Below, piece after piece: positions 52,960 through 64,000 of a stretch of 64,000 nt of DNA. The DNA is from Humibacter sp. RRB41 (GTDB lineage: Bacteria; Actinomycetota; Actinomycetes; Actinomycetales; Microbacteriaceae): positions 62,001-126,000 of the forward strand of contig NZ_JAKWJQ010000006.1 in assembly GCF_022761015.1 (NCBI RefSeq), given 5' to 3'. The position numbers and the translations under genes are program-made. How positions within the stretch are numbered: the stretch's first letter is position 1; each line of letters starts with the position of its first letter. The notes under the pieces were generated by a model. It was not told the DNA's origin, made no database searches, and saw only the letters and a program-made list of their open reading frames with translations.

Positions 52960-54204
52960 ATGCCGGTCTACCTTGACCATGCCGCGACCACCCCCGTTCT
53001 GCCCGAGGCGATCGAGGCGTACACGCGCGCGCTGGCGACGGTCGGCAACCCGTCGAGCATCCACACGGCAGGGCAGACGGCGAAGAGACTGCTCGAGGAT
53101 GCCCGCGAGCAGATCGCGGCGACGCTCGGCTGCCAGGGCATCGAGCTCGTCCTCACCTCGGGAGGCACCGAGGCGATCAACCTCGCCATCAAGGGGCTGT
53201 TCTGGGTGCGCCGCAGCGTCGGCGCCACGCGCATTCTGGTTCCGGAAGGGGAGCATCACGCCACCGTCGACACGGTCGAGTGGCTCGCAGCGTACGAGGA
53301 CGCCACGATCGAGTGGCTTCCGCTCGACGAGCAGGGATTTCTGCGGATCGACGCACTCGAGGCGGCCCTCGCCGCTGATCCGGCCGGCATCGCGCTGCTG
53401 ACCTTTCTCTGGGCGAACAACGAGGTGGGAACGATCCAGCCGGCCGAGAAGATCGTGGCGCTCGCGGCATCCGCCGGAGTGCCGGTGCACATCGACGCGG
53501 TGTCCGCATACGGGCACCTGCCCGTCGACTTTGCGAGCATGCGATCGCGCACCGGGTCGAAGGGACAATCGGGGCTCGTCGCGCTCAGCGTCTCCGCGCA
53601 CAAGATCGGCGGGCCGATCGGCGCGGGCGGCCTCGTGCTGTCGCGGGATGCGACGATCGTTCCGCTCATCCACGGGGGAGGCCAGCAGCGTCAGGTGCGC
53701 AGCGGAACGCAGGATGTTGCAGCAGCGTCCGCGTTCGCGGTGGCGGCGAGATCCGCGGAGTCGTCGCGAGGCGTGGAGTCCGTGCGACTCGCGGCACTGC
53801 GGGACCGACTGATCGCAGGCGTGCGCGAGGCGGTGCCGTCGGCAGTGCTGAGCGGTCCGGATTGCGGCGTGCTCGATGAGAGTGGAACGGATGTCCGGCT
53901 CGTCTCGAACGTGCACTTCGTGTTCCCCGGCTGCGAGGGCGACTCGCTGCTGTTCCTGCTCGACGCTGCCGGCGTCGAGGTCTCCACCGGATCCGCGTGC
54001 CAGGCGGGCATTCCCGAGCCGTCGCACGTGCTGCGCGCGATGGGACGCGACGAGGACGACGCGCGAGGAGCACTGCGCATCACCCTCGGACGCACTTCGA
54101 CCGATGCCGATGTCGACGCGTTCCTCGTGGCGCTCCCTGTCGCGCACGCACAGGCATCCCGAGCCGGAATGGCGACTCGCGAGTCGTCCCTCGGCTCGCG
54201 CTGA
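52960..54204 (+). CDS. Cysteine desulfurase (NifS/IscS type)
   Basis: A 414-residue PLP-dependent enzyme that moves sulfur from cysteine to a protein persulfide. It begins MPVYLDHAATTPVLPEAIEAY. The PLP lysine is in SVSAHKIGGPIGAGGLVLS and the reactive cysteine is in STGSACQAGIPEPSHVL. Because mnmA follows, it likely feeds sulfur to tRNA 2-thiolation, as well as possibly Fe-S clusters. A TACAGT lies about 10 bases before ATG 52960, so the message may be leaderless. It is divergent from glgX. Confidence 0.93.
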   Translation: MPVYLDHAATTPVLPEAIEAYTRALATVGNPSSIHTAGQTAKRLLEDAREQIAATLGCQGIELVLTSGGTEAINLAIKGLFWVRRSVGATRILVPEGEHHATVDTVEWLAAYEDATIEWLPLDEQGFLRIDALEAALAADPAGIALLTFLWANNEVGTIQPAEKIVALAASAGVPVHIDAVSAYGHLPVDFASMRSRTGSKGQSGLVALSVSAHKIGGPIGAGGLVLSRDATIVPLIHGGGQQRQVRSGTQDVAAASAFAVAARSAESSRGVESVRLAALRDRLIAGVREAVPSAVLSGPDCGVLDESGTDVRLVSNVHFVFPGCEGDSLLFLLDAAGVEVSTGSACQAGIPEPSHVLRAMGRDEDDARGALRITLGRTSTDADVDAFLVALPVAHAQASRAGMATRESSLGSR

Positions 54205-54225
54205 CGCCCACACCGCCACCACCGC

Positions 54226-54290
54226 GAGACTGCACGCCCGCGGCGAGAGTGCTGCCACCCCCCGCTGTTTCGCCGCGGGCGTGCAGTCTC
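54226..54290. repeat. Large perfect inverted repeat between the desulfurase gene and mnmA
   Basis: Left arm 54226-54246 starts GAGACTGCACGCCCGCGG and right arm 54270-54290 is its exact complement, 21 bases each with a 23-base loop. There is no U-tract. It resembles a REP-type element of actinobacterial chromosomes more than a terminator. Confidence 0.7.
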
Positions 54291-54348
54291 ATCGCGTGTA
54301 GGTAGTTCGCGTGCCGGTACTCAGGGACCATTTCGTAGACTTGGGGCC

Positions 54349-55455
54349 ATGCGTGTTCTGGCAGCGATGAGCGGGGGAGTCGACTCCGCAGTGGCGGCGG
54401 CGCGTGCCGTCGATGCGGGTCACGACGTGGTGGGGGTGCACCTGGCCCTCAGCAGGATGCCCGGCACCCTGCGTACCGGAAGCCGCGGCTGCTGCACCAT
54501 CGAGGACTCGATGGACGCGCAGCGGGTCTCCAACCTCATCGGGATCCCGTACTACGTGTGGGACTTCTCGGAGCGTTTCAAGCTCGACGTGGTCGACGAT
54601 TTCATCGCGGAGTACTCGGCGGGACGCACGCCGAATCCGTGCCTGCGCTGCAACGAGAAGATCAAGTTCGCCGCGCTGCTCGAGAAGGCGATGGCGCTCG
54701 GCTTCGACGCTGTGTGCACCGGCCACTACGCGAGCATCGTGACGGATGCCGACGGCAACCGCGAACTTCACCGCGCGGCCGCGTGGGCCAAGGACCAGTC
54801 CTATGTGCTCGGCGTTCTCACGGCGGAGCAGATCGCGCACGCGATGTTCCCGCTCGGCGCGACGCCTTCCAAGGCCGAGGTACGAGCGGAGGCCGCGGAG
54901 CGCGGATTCACCGTCGCACAGAAGCCGGACTCGCACGACATCTGCTTCATTCCAGACGGAGACACCCGCGGCTGGCTCGCAGAGCACGTCGGTACGGCAC
55001 CCGGCGACATCGTCGACCGCTCCGGCGCCGTCGTCGGCAGCCACGAGGGCGCACACGCGTACACGGTCGGTCAGCGTCGTGGGCTCGGCATCACGGTGCC
55101 GGCACCCGATGGCCGTCCTCGGTTCGTGCTCGAAGTCAAGCCGACGGAGAACACCGTCGTGGTCGGCCCGAAGGAAGCGCTCGACATCGCGGAGCTCGCC
55201 GGCCGCCGCATCACCTGGGCCGGTCTGCCGCCGAAGGATGCCGCGACTCCGTTCGCCTGCGAGGTGCAGATTCGCGCGCACGCCGACCCGGTGCCCGCCA
55301 CAGCCGTGATGGAGGACGGTGAACTCGTCATCCGTCCCGAGACGCCGCTGAGCGGTGTTGCGACCGGGCAGAGCGCGGTCGTCTATGTCGGTACGCGCGT
55401 GCTCGGGCAGTGCACGATCGACCGCACGGTCAGCGCGGTGCCGGTCTCCGCCTGA
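54349..55455 (+). CDS. mnmA: tRNA-specific 2-thiouridylase MnmA
   Basis: A 368-residue enzyme that makes 2-thiouridine at tRNA wobble position 34. The PP-loop is [16 protein letters not shown]. The catalytic cysteines fall in [14 protein letters not shown] and in the later DICFIPDG region. [10 protein letters not shown] and GQRRGLGI are further family markers. It follows the desulfurase that probably supplies sulfur. ATG 54349 gives the standard N terminus. Confidence 0.95.
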   Translation: MRVLAAMSGGVDSAVAAARAVDAGHDVVGVHLALSRMPGTLRTGSRGCCTIEDSMDAQRVSNLIGIPYYVWDFSERFKLDVVDDFIAEYSAGRTPNPCLRCNEKIKFAALLEKAMALGFDAVCTGHYASIVTDADGNRELHRAAAWAKDQSYVLGVLTAEQIAHAMFPLGATPSKAEVRAEAAERGFTVAQKPDSHDICFIPDGDTRGWLAEHVGTAPGDIVDRSGAVVGSHEGAHAYTVGQRRGLGITVPAPDGRPRFVLEVKPTENTVVVGPKEALDIAELAGRRITWAGLPPKDAATPFACEVQIRAHADPVPATAVMEDGELVIRPETPLSGVATGQSAVVYVGTRVLGQCTIDRTVSAVPVSA

Positions 55456-55488
55456 GGGAGGTCATCCGCGCCTCGCACTGCAAGCAGC

Positions 55489-56031
55489 TCAAGGCCATGG
55501 CGGAAGCAGCGTCCCGGTACCTGCGGCGAACGCCGTGAGGAGCCTGCGCCCGTCGTCCCATTCGCCGAGACGACTCGCGCGGTTCAGATGGCCGTGCGGG
55601 CCGACGTTGACGAGCGGGGCGCGCCACCACGTGCTCAGATCGCGCAGATGCGCCAGGGAGCTGTACGGGTCGTCCTCGGACGCCACGATGACGGCCGGTA
55701 TCGCCGAGGCGACGCGCGGGGTCACGAAGCCCGTCGCGGCATCAGGGAACGCCGGGCCGTTCTCGTCGGGCGGTGCGACGAGGAACGCGCCGGTTGCACG
55801 ACCGCCGCGAGCGATCCAGGACGCGACGGCGAGGCATCCGAGGCTGTGCGCCACGAGAATGTCGTCGGGCTCGACCAGCCGGTCCAGCGCCAGCAGCCAG
55901 TCGTCGCCGTCCGGTTCGGTGAACGACGCCGGCTCGATACGCACCGCAGCCGGCCCGAGGGACTCCTGCCAGATCGACTGCCAGTGGTCGTGTGGAGAGT
56001 CGTCGATGCCGGGAACGATGACGATGCGCAT
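55489..56031 (-). CDS. RBBP9/YdeN-type serine hydrolase
   Basis: A 180-residue alpha/beta hydrolase. The start MRIVIVPGIDDSPHDHWQSIW is family-typical, the nucleophile is in LVAHSLGCLAVASW, the acid region is in IPAVIVASEDDPY, and the histidine is in NVGPHGHLNRAS. The substrate is not known. AGGAGC lies before ATG 56031. It is convergent with mnmA and divergent from ligA. Confidence 0.85.
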   Translation of the reverse strand: MRIVIVPGIDDSPHDHWQSIWQESLGPAAVRIEPASFTEPDGDDWLLALDRLVEPDDILVAHSLGCLAVASWIARGGRATGAFLVAPPDENGPAFPDAATGFVTPRVASAIPAVIVASEDDPYSSLAHLRDLSTWWRAPLVNVGPHGHLNRASRLGEWDDGRRLLTAFAAGTGTLLPPWP

Positions 56032-56104
56032 GATGCTCCTTGCCGTGTCGTGTGACGGCACGCCATTTTCGCAGGTCCGCCGGTGGGTCGGTGGCTGCTT
56101 CTAG

Positions 56105-58504
<2,400 letters not shown>

Positions 58505-58522
58505 CGGTGAGCGACGGTGGCG

Positions 58523-60418
58523 ATGAGCGACGGCGACGAGGAGCACGAGAGCCAGGCAGACGCTGCGGAGGCGCCGACCGACCGTGATGCGACCGCGACG
58601 CCGTCCGACGGCACGAGTACATCGCGGCGGTCGTTCCTGAAACGGGCCGGTGTCACGGCGGCGGGCGTCGCTGCGGGCGGTGTGGTCGGCGGGGTCGTCG
58701 GTGGAGTGATCGGGGCGGCAGCCGGGCGTGCGAGCGTTCATCCCGAGATCGAGAAGGAGCTCGGGCTGCTTCCGGTCCCAGAAAAGCCCGGATTCGAACA
58801 TCTCGTCGTCGTGATGTTCGAGAACAGGTCCTTCGACAACATCCTCGGGTTCCTTTACGCCGACGAGAAGCCGCCTCACGGCCAGCACTTCGAAGGCCTC
58901 GACGTGCAGAGGGACAGCAATCGCGACCCGCTCACCGGGCAGGACATTCCGGCGCACGTCTACAACGGCACCACCGATTTCGTGATGAGCCAGCCCGATC
59001 CCGACCCGGGTGAGGAGTATCCGTTCGTCAACCACCAGCTGTTCGGCACAGTCGATCCTCCGGAGAACGCGAACCGCTACTTCTGGCAGATGGAACCGCC
59101 GTACAACGCCCCACCCGTCGGCACCAAGGCGGACATGAGCGGTTTCCTGGCCAGCTACATCGACCACCTGCGCGTCGAACGGAACCACAACACGCCGCCT
59201 CTCCAGGAGTATCGGCACATGATGGGCGCGTTCGATCCGACCATGCTCCCCGTGTTCTCCACGCTCGCGCGCGAGTTCGCGGTCTACGACAACTGGCACT
59301 GCGCCGTGCCATCGCAGACGTTCTGCAACCGTTCGTTCTTCCATGCCGGCACCTCGCACGGTTTCGTGACCAACCGTGGCGGTGCGGGCTTTCGCAAGTG
59401 GTTCGATGTGAAGGACGACACCCCGACGATCTTCAACCGTCTCGAACACGCCAACCGGAGCTGGGCGATCTACTTCGACGACAACCAGTTCCTCTCGATG
59501 ACGGGATTCATTCACGCGCCGGCGCTGCAGAAGTACTGGAAGACCGACCACTTCCGCACCATGACGCGGTTCCACGACGACGTGAAGAACGGAAAGCTGC
59601 CCGCCTATTCCTTCATCGAGCCGCGCATGATCTACGACCACAACGACATGCATCCGCCCGTCGGGCCGATGACGCGAACGGATGTCGACGGCACGGTGAT
59701 CGAGGGCGGCGCCATTTCCGACGTGCGCGCCGGTGAAGCGCTGCTGCACCGCATCTACACCTCCATCAGGACCAGCGCGTCGCTGAAGGGATCGAACGCG
59801 ATGAACACGATGTTGTTCGTCACGTTCGACGAGCACGGCGGCATCTACGATCACGTTCCGCCGCCCGCGACGGTGCCTCCTTCGAAGCACCAGGGCGCGA
59901 CGGAGATGGACTTCGCGTTCGACCGGCTCGGCGTGCGTGTACCGGCGCTGGCCATCTCCGCCTGGACCGCGAGGGGCCACGTGATCAACGAGACGATGCA
60001 TCACTCGAGCGTGATGGCCACGTTGGAGAAGAAATACGGGCTCGCATCGATCACCGACCGCGACAAAGGTGCACCCACCATCGACAACGCGGTCACGCTT
60101 CGCTCGCCGAGGCAGCCGGCGATGTGGCCCCAGACCCATCCGCAATGGGTTCCCCCGAACCCCGAGGCGTCAGCCCCTGTGCCGGGCGGAGACGACGATC
60201 GCCCGCTGTCGTCTCCCGGCGTCGGGCTGCTCGGCATGCTGATCGCGCACTACGGCGGAGACGAGTCGAGGGTTCCGCGCACCTACCGCGAGGCGTACGA
60301 ACTCATCAAGGTGTCCGGCAAGGGCCTGTTCGGCACCGGGCCCAAGCCGGAGCAGTCGGTGCTTCCGCTGACCACTCCTGGCCCGCACACCCCGCCGCCC
60401 ACGCCGTCCGAGGGCTGA
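58523..60418 (+). CDS. Tat-exported phospholipase C/acid phosphatase-type phosphoesterase
   Basis: A 631-residue protein of the phosphoesterase family that includes non-haemolytic phospholipase C. The N terminus carries a Tat signal (SRRSFLKRAGVTAAGVAAGG, then a hydrophobic glycine-rich stretch). The catalytic domain begins FEHLVVVMFENRSFDNILGF. Later comes FVTFDEHGGIYDHVPPP, the second metal-site segment. VRVPALAISAWTARGHV and MHHSSVMATLEKKYGL close the core. ATG 58523 or GTG 58517 starts the gene. It is likely secreted and acts on phosphate esters or phospholipids, in an organism with an active phosphate economy (inference). Confidence 0.88.
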   Translation: MSDGDEEHESQADAAEAPTDRDATATPSDGTSTSRRSFLKRAGVTAAGVAAGGVVGGVVGGVIGAAAGRASVHPEIEKELGLLPVPEKPGFEHLVVVMFENRSFDNILGFLYADEKPPHGQHFEGLDVQRDSNRDPLTGQDIPAHVYNGTTDFVMSQPDPDPGEEYPFVNHQLFGTVDPPENANRYFWQMEPPYNAPPVGTKADMSGFLASYIDHLRVERNHNTPPLQEYRHMMGAFDPTMLPVFSTLAREFAVYDNWHCAVPSQTFCNRSFFHAGTSHGFVTNRGGAGFRKWFDVKDDTPTIFNRLEHANRSWAIYFDDNQFLSMTGFIHAPALQKYWKTDHFRTMTRFHDDVKNGKLPAYSFIEPRMIYDHNDMHPPVGPMTRTDVDGTVIEGGAISDVRAGEALLHRIYTSIRTSASLKGSNAMNTMLFVTFDEHGGIYDHVPPPATVPPSKHQGATEMDFAFDRLGVRVPALAISAWTARGHVINETMHHSSVMATLEKKYGLASITDRDKGAPTIDNAVTLRSPRQPAMWPQTHPQWVPPNPEASAPVPGGDDDRPLSSPGVGLLGMLIAHYGGDESRVPRTYREAYELIKVSGKGLFGTGPKPEQSVLPLTTPGPHTPPPTPSEG

Positions 60419-60428
60419 CCCTCCAGTT

Positions 60429-60455
60429 CCCTGAGCGAGCGAAGCGAGTCGAGGG
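60429..60455. repeat. REP-like palindromic word
   Basis: CCCTGAGCGAGCGAAGCGAG followed by TCGAGGG is a familiar imperfect palindrome of many actinobacterial genomes. It lies between the phosphoesterase gene and gatC. Only one copy is seen in this window. Confidence 0.5.
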
Positions 60456-60557
60456 GCCCGAGCGCCCGGGGCAGGGCTTGGGCACCCGGCGCGCCGAATA
60501 GACTGGAAGGCATCCCGCGACCGACGAGCACTGAGCCCGCAAACACCATGGAGACGC

Positions 60558-60857
60558 ATGCCCGACATCAGCGCCGACCAGGTTCGGCATCTCGCCGACC
60601 TGGCACGCATCGACCTCAGCGACGCCGAGCTCACGAGCCTCACGGCCGAGCTGGCGCAGATCGTTGAATCCGTGGCAAAGGTGAGTGAGGTGGCGACACC
60701 CGACGTGCCGGCCACCAGTCACCCGATTCCGATGACCAACGTGTTCCGCGAAGACGTCGAGGTGCCGGGACTCACGGTCCAGCAGGCGCTGTCCGGCGCC
60801 CCCGACCGCGAGGGTGACTTCTTCCGAGTCCCGCCGATCCTGGGAGAAGAGGCCTGA
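60558..60857 (+). CDS. gatC: Asp-tRNA(Asn)/Glu-tRNA(Gln) amidotransferase subunit C
   Basis: A 99-residue subunit that bridges GatA and GatB. It starts [20 protein letters not shown] and contains [14 protein letters not shown] and [13 protein letters not shown]. The TGA overlaps the gatA ATG (TGATG). Organisms with gatCAB often lack AsnRS or GlnRS, so it can supply Asn-tRNA(Asn) and Gln-tRNA(Gln). Confidence 0.96.
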   Translation: MPDISADQVRHLADLARIDLSDAELTSLTAELAQIVESVAKVSEVATPDVPATSHPIPMTNVFREDVEVPGLTVQQALSGAPDREGDFFRVPPILGEEA

Positions 60858-62410
60858 TGAGCGACCTGACCCGTCTCACAGCGTCCGCCCTCGCTGAGCA
60901 GCTCGCCTCCGGCGAGGTCTCCAGCGTGCAGGCCACGAAGGCGCACCTCGACCGCATCGCGGCGGTCGATCCCGACGTGCACGCGTTCCTGCACGTGGCA
61001 TCCGATCGGGCGCTGGAGACCGCGGCCGCTGTGGATGCCCGTCGCGCGGCAGGCGAGAAGCTCGGCCCGTTGGCCGGAGTGCCGATCGCCATCAAGGACG
61101 TGCTCTGCACCTATGACATGCCCTCCACGTCGGGATCGAAGATCCTCGACGGCTGGGTGCCCCCGTACGACGCGACGGTCGTCCGCAAGCTGCGCGAGGC
61201 CGATCTCGTGCCGCTCGGCAAGACGAACATGGACGAGTTCGCGATGGGCTCGTCCACCGAGCACTCCGCGTTCGGCCCGACACACAACCCGTGGGACCTC
61301 GAGCGCATCCCAGGCGGGTCCGGAGGCGGATCGGCCGCCGCCGTCGCCTCCTTCGAAGCGCCATTGGCTCTCGGCAGCGACACCGGTGGGTCCATCCGCC
61401 AGCCGGCTGCAGTCACCGGCTCGGTCGGTGTCAAGCCGACCTACGGCGGCGTCAGCCGGTACGGCGCGATCGCGCTGGCCAGCTCGCTCGACCAGGTCGG
61501 CCCGGTCTCCCGAAGCGTGCTCGACGCCGCACTGCTGCACGACGTGATCGCCGGTCACGACCCGCTCGACTCGACGTCGCTGACCGAGCAGTGGCCGTCG
61601 ATGACGGATGCCGCGCGCGCCGGACTGAAGGACGACGCATTGAAGGGCGTGCGCGTCGGCGTCGTCACAGAGATCTCAGGCAGCGGCGAGGGTTTCCAGC
61701 CGGGTGTGAAGCAGCGTTTCGACGAGACCGTCCAGCTGCTCACCGCTGCGGGAGCAGAGATCGTCGAGGTGTCGGCCCCGAGCTTCGAGTACGCGGTGGC
61801 CGCGTACTACCTGATCCTGCCTGCCGAGGCATCCAGCAACCTTGCGAGGTTCGACTCCGTGCGCTTCGGCTTGCGGGTCACGCCGCAGAGCGGTCCCGTC
61901 ACGAGTGAGCGCGTGATGGCAGCGACCCGCGACGCCGGGTTCGGACCCGAGGTCAAGCGCCGCATCATTCTCGGCACCTATGCGCTGAGCGCCGGCTACT
62001 ACGACGCCTACTACGGCAGCGCGCAGAAGGTGCGAACGCTCATCCAGCGCGACTTCGCCGCGGCTTTCGACAAGGCCGATGTGCTGATCAGCCCCGCTGC
62101 GCCGACCACGGCGTTCAAGCTCGGCGAGAAGATCGACGACCCGCTGGCGATGTACCTGAACGACGTCACCACGATTCCGGCGAACCTCGCCGGTGTTCCC
62201 GGGCTGGCACTCCCGGTCGGGCTCGCGCCAGAAGACGGGTTGCCGGTCGGTCTGCAGATCATGGCGCCGGCACGAGCGGATGCGCGGCTGTACACGGTGG
62301 GCGCCGCGCTCGAGCGGCTTCTCGAAGCAGGGTGGGGGCATCCGTTGCTCTCGCGGGCCCCGGTGCTGGCCGAAACCGAGATGTTCGCGAGCGAGGAGGG
62401 AGCGGTCTGA
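60857..62410 (+). CDS. gatA: Asp-tRNA(Asn)/Glu-tRNA(Gln) amidotransferase subunit A
   Basis: A 517-residue amidase that releases ammonia from glutamine. The Ser-cisSer-Lys triad is recognisable: PIAIKDVL (lysine), [14 protein letters not shown] and [13 protein letters not shown] (serines). [17 protein letters not shown] precedes. Its start overlaps the gatC stop and its own stop overlaps the gatB start. Confidence 0.97.
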   Translation: MSDLTRLTASALAEQLASGEVSSVQATKAHLDRIAAVDPDVHAFLHVASDRALETAAAVDARRAAGEKLGPLAGVPIAIKDVLCTYDMPSTSGSKILDGWVPPYDATVVRKLREADLVPLGKTNMDEFAMGSSTEHSAFGPTHNPWDLERIPGGSGGGSAAAVASFEAPLALGSDTGGSIRQPAAVTGSVGVKPTYGGVSRYGAIALASSLDQVGPVSRSVLDAALLHDVIAGHDPLDSTSLTEQWPSMTDAARAGLKDDALKGVRVGVVTEISGSGEGFQPGVKQRFDETVQLLTAAGAEIVEVSAPSFEYAVAAYYLILPAEASSNLARFDSVRFGLRVTPQSGPVTSERVMAATRDAGFGPEVKRRIILGTYALSAGYYDAYYGSAQKVRTLIQRDFAAAFDKADVLISPAAPTTAFKLGEKIDDPLAMYLNDVTTIPANLAGVPGLALPVGLAPEDGLPVGLQIMAPARADARLYTVGAALERLLEAGWGHPLLSRAPVLAETEMFASEEGAV

Positions 62411-63906
62411 TGGCGAAAGACGCCCTGATGGATTACGACAAGGCCCTCGAACTCTTCGAGCCGGTGCTCGGTTTCGAGGTGCACGTCGAACTGAACACCA
62501 AAACCAAGATGTTCTGCGGCTGCGCGAACGAATTCGGCTCCGGCGCGAACACGAACACGTGCCCGACCTGTCTCGGCCTCCCCGGTGGTCTGCCGCAGGT
62601 GAACCACAAGGCGATCGAGTCGAGCATCCGCATCGGGCTGGCGCTCGGCTGCGACGTCGCGGAGAGCTCCCGCTTCGCCCGCAAGCAGTACTTCTACCCG
62701 GACACGTCGAAGAACTTCCAAACGTCGCAGTACGACGACCCGATCGCTCACGACGGTCAGGTCACCGTCGAACTGGAGGACGGCCGCCAGGTGACGGTGC
62801 TCATCGAGCGTGCGCACATGGAAGAGGATGCCGGCAAGCTCACGCACGCCGGCGCGACCGGTCGCATCCAGGGCGCGGATTACTCGCTGGTCGACTACAA
62901 CCGCGGCGGTGTTCCGCTCGTCGAGATCGTCACCAGGCTGATCGAGGGAACCGAGGCGGATGCCCCGGAGGTCGGACGCGCATACGTCGCCCACATCCGC
63001 GAACTCGTGAAGGCGCTCGGCGTCTCGAACGCGCGCATGGAGGAGGGCAACGTGCGCTGCGATGCGAACATCTCGCTGCGCCCCCGCGGCTCCGACGTGC
63101 TCGGCACACGCACGGAGACGAAGAACGTGAACTCGTTGCGTTCCGTTGAGCGTGCCGTGCGGTACGAGATCCAGCGGCAGGCGGCCATCTTGGCTGGTGG
63201 CGGCACGATCACGCAGGAGACCAGGCACTGGCACGAGGACACCGGGACGACCTCGGCAGGGCGTCCGAAGAGCGACGCCGACGACTACCGGTACTTCCCC
63301 GAGCCCGACCTGGTACCGGTCGCTCCGAGCCGCGAGTGGGTCGAGGAGTTGCGCGGCACGCTGCCCGAGCCGCCGTCCGAGCGTCGCGCCAGGCTTCGCG
63401 AGGCGTGGGGGTTCACTGCGCTCGAGCTGCAAGACGTCGTCAACGCCGATCTGCTCGACGCGGTCGAGGCGACCGTCGCAGAGGGTGCGTCGCCGGCATC
63501 CGCTCGCAAGTGGTGGACGGGGGAGATCGCCCGGGTCGCGAATTCCCGCGGCGTCGCGGCGACCAGCCTGGTCTCGCCGTTGCAGATTGCCGAGCTCGTC
63601 GCACTCATCGACAGCGGTGACCTCACCGACCGGCTCGCCCGCCAGGTGCTGGAGGGTGTCATCGAGGGCGAGGGCTCGCCCTCGAAGGTCGTCGAGTCCC
63701 GCGGCCTCAAGGTCGTTTCAGATGACGGTGCGTTGATCGCCGCCATCGATACCGCACTGGCGGCGCAGCCCGATGTGCTGGCGAAGATCCGCGACGGCAA
63801 GGTGCAGGCGGCGGGAGCGGTGATCGGGGCCGTCATGAAGGCGATGAAGGGCCAAGCGGATGCCGCGCGCGTGCGCGAACTCGTGCTGGAGCGTGCCGCG
63901 CAATAG
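62410..63906 (+). CDS. gatB: Asp-tRNA(Asn)/Glu-tRNA(Gln) amidotransferase subunit B
   Basis: A 498-residue subunit with the cradle domain that binds tRNA and carries the transamidation site. [54 protein letters not shown] and [11 protein letters not shown] are typical. The C-terminal YqeY-like tail ends near [12 protein letters not shown]. It starts at ATG 62410, overlapping gatA. Confidence 0.97.
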   Translation: MAKDALMDYDKALELFEPVLGFEVHVELNTKTKMFCGCANEFGSGANTNTCPTCLGLPGGLPQVNHKAIESSIRIGLALGCDVAESSRFARKQYFYPDTSKNFQTSQYDDPIAHDGQVTVELEDGRQVTVLIERAHMEEDAGKLTHAGATGRIQGADYSLVDYNRGGVPLVEIVTRLIEGTEADAPEVGRAYVAHIRELVKALGVSNARMEEGNVRCDANISLRPRGSDVLGTRTETKNVNSLRSVERAVRYEIQRQAAILAGGGTITQETRHWHEDTGTTSAGRPKSDADDYRYFPEPDLVPVAPSREWVEELRGTLPEPPSERRARLREAWGFTALELQDVVNADLLDAVEATVAEGASPASARKWWTGEIARVANSRGVAATSLVSPLQIAELVALIDSGDLTDRLARQVLEGVIEGEGSPSKVVESRGLKVVSDDGALIAAIDTALAAQPDVLAKIRDGKVQAAGAVIGAVMKAMKGQADAARVRELVLERAAQ

Positions 63907-63979
63907 AGTTCCGTGCATTTTGTCGGATCGGTGCGGTCTCGCGCGACGAGGGTGTGAGTGAACGACGAAAGGAACGCTC

Positions 63980-64000
63980 ATGCGATACATGTTGCTGATC
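63980..64000 (+). CDS. Start of a YCII-related protein gene, 3' end cut by window edge
   Basis: Only seven codons are visible. They read MRYMLLI, the opening of many YCII-related (DGPF) domain proteins. GAAAGGA lies before the ATG at 63980. The call rests on this short text and the SD. Confidence 0.5.

Overview
The window is high-GC actinobacterial chromosome. It probably comes from the family Microbacteriaceae (Leifsonia/Microbacterium relatives). The gene order (trmD-rplS-lepB-rnhB-DUF2469-YraN-comM-dprA-xerC-M23 peptidase-rpsB-tsf-pyrH-frr-cdsA), the GlgE maltosyl-phosphate glucan pathway, DivIVA-type proteins and a very frequent GGATGCC/GGCATCC word all fit that family. Genus and species cannot be named from the sequence alone.

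Layout. 1-3357: two CbiX-type (sirohydrochlorin chelatase-like) genes flanking an AidB-type acyl-CoA dehydrogenase. 3404-8607: housekeeping run trmD, a small membrane protein, rplS, lepB, rnhB, a DUF2469 gene, a YraN gene and the first 307 codons of comM. 8608-23880: a 15.3-kb integrated element that splits comM inside the Walker B codons. 23881-26721: the rest of comM, then dprA and a XerC/D-type recombinase. 26764-35615: M23 peptidase, sugar transporter, rpsB, tsf, pyrH, frr, cdsA, a DivIVA-domain protein, a lytic transglycosylase-like protein and a zinc-ribbon protein. 35632-41306: AI-2E transporter, a long coiled-coil polarity-type protein, a large envelope protein and a YbbN-like thioredoxin/TPR protein. 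41303-52940: glgB, glgE, glgP and glgX (glycogen/alpha-glucan turnover) with a few small genes between. 52960-64000: cysteine desulfurase and mnmA (tRNA 2-thiolation), a hydrolase, ligA, a Tat-exported phospholipase C-type phosphoesterase, gatCAB and the start of a YCII-type gene.

The main discovery is the comM island. It carries a large serine recombinase (the probable integrase), a Gabija-like pair (OLD-family ATPase/TOPRIM nuclease plus UvrD-like helicase), a 1,170-residue SIR2-domain protein of the defence-sirtuin type, and a DUF2971 protein. It also has a HEPN-like protein with a small overlapping partner, two uncharacterised membrane proteins and a HicB-like-domain protein. It has no phage structural, plasmid replication or conjugation genes, so it looks like a compact mobile defence island. 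Joining the outer flanks regenerates an unbroken comM of 510 or 511 residues. An 18-bp arm of the attachment site recurs 1,160 bp inside the left end with 17 of 18 bases identical, and only the DUF2971 gene lies between the copies. This suggests modular growth of the island at its integration site.

The rest is mostly conserved core genome with tight, often overlapping operons: comM-dprA, glgE-glgB and gatC-gatA-gatB overlap at ATGA or TGATG. Start codons below were chosen by family length, Shine-Dalgarno (SD) spacing or overlap with the preceding gene. They are uncertain where stated.
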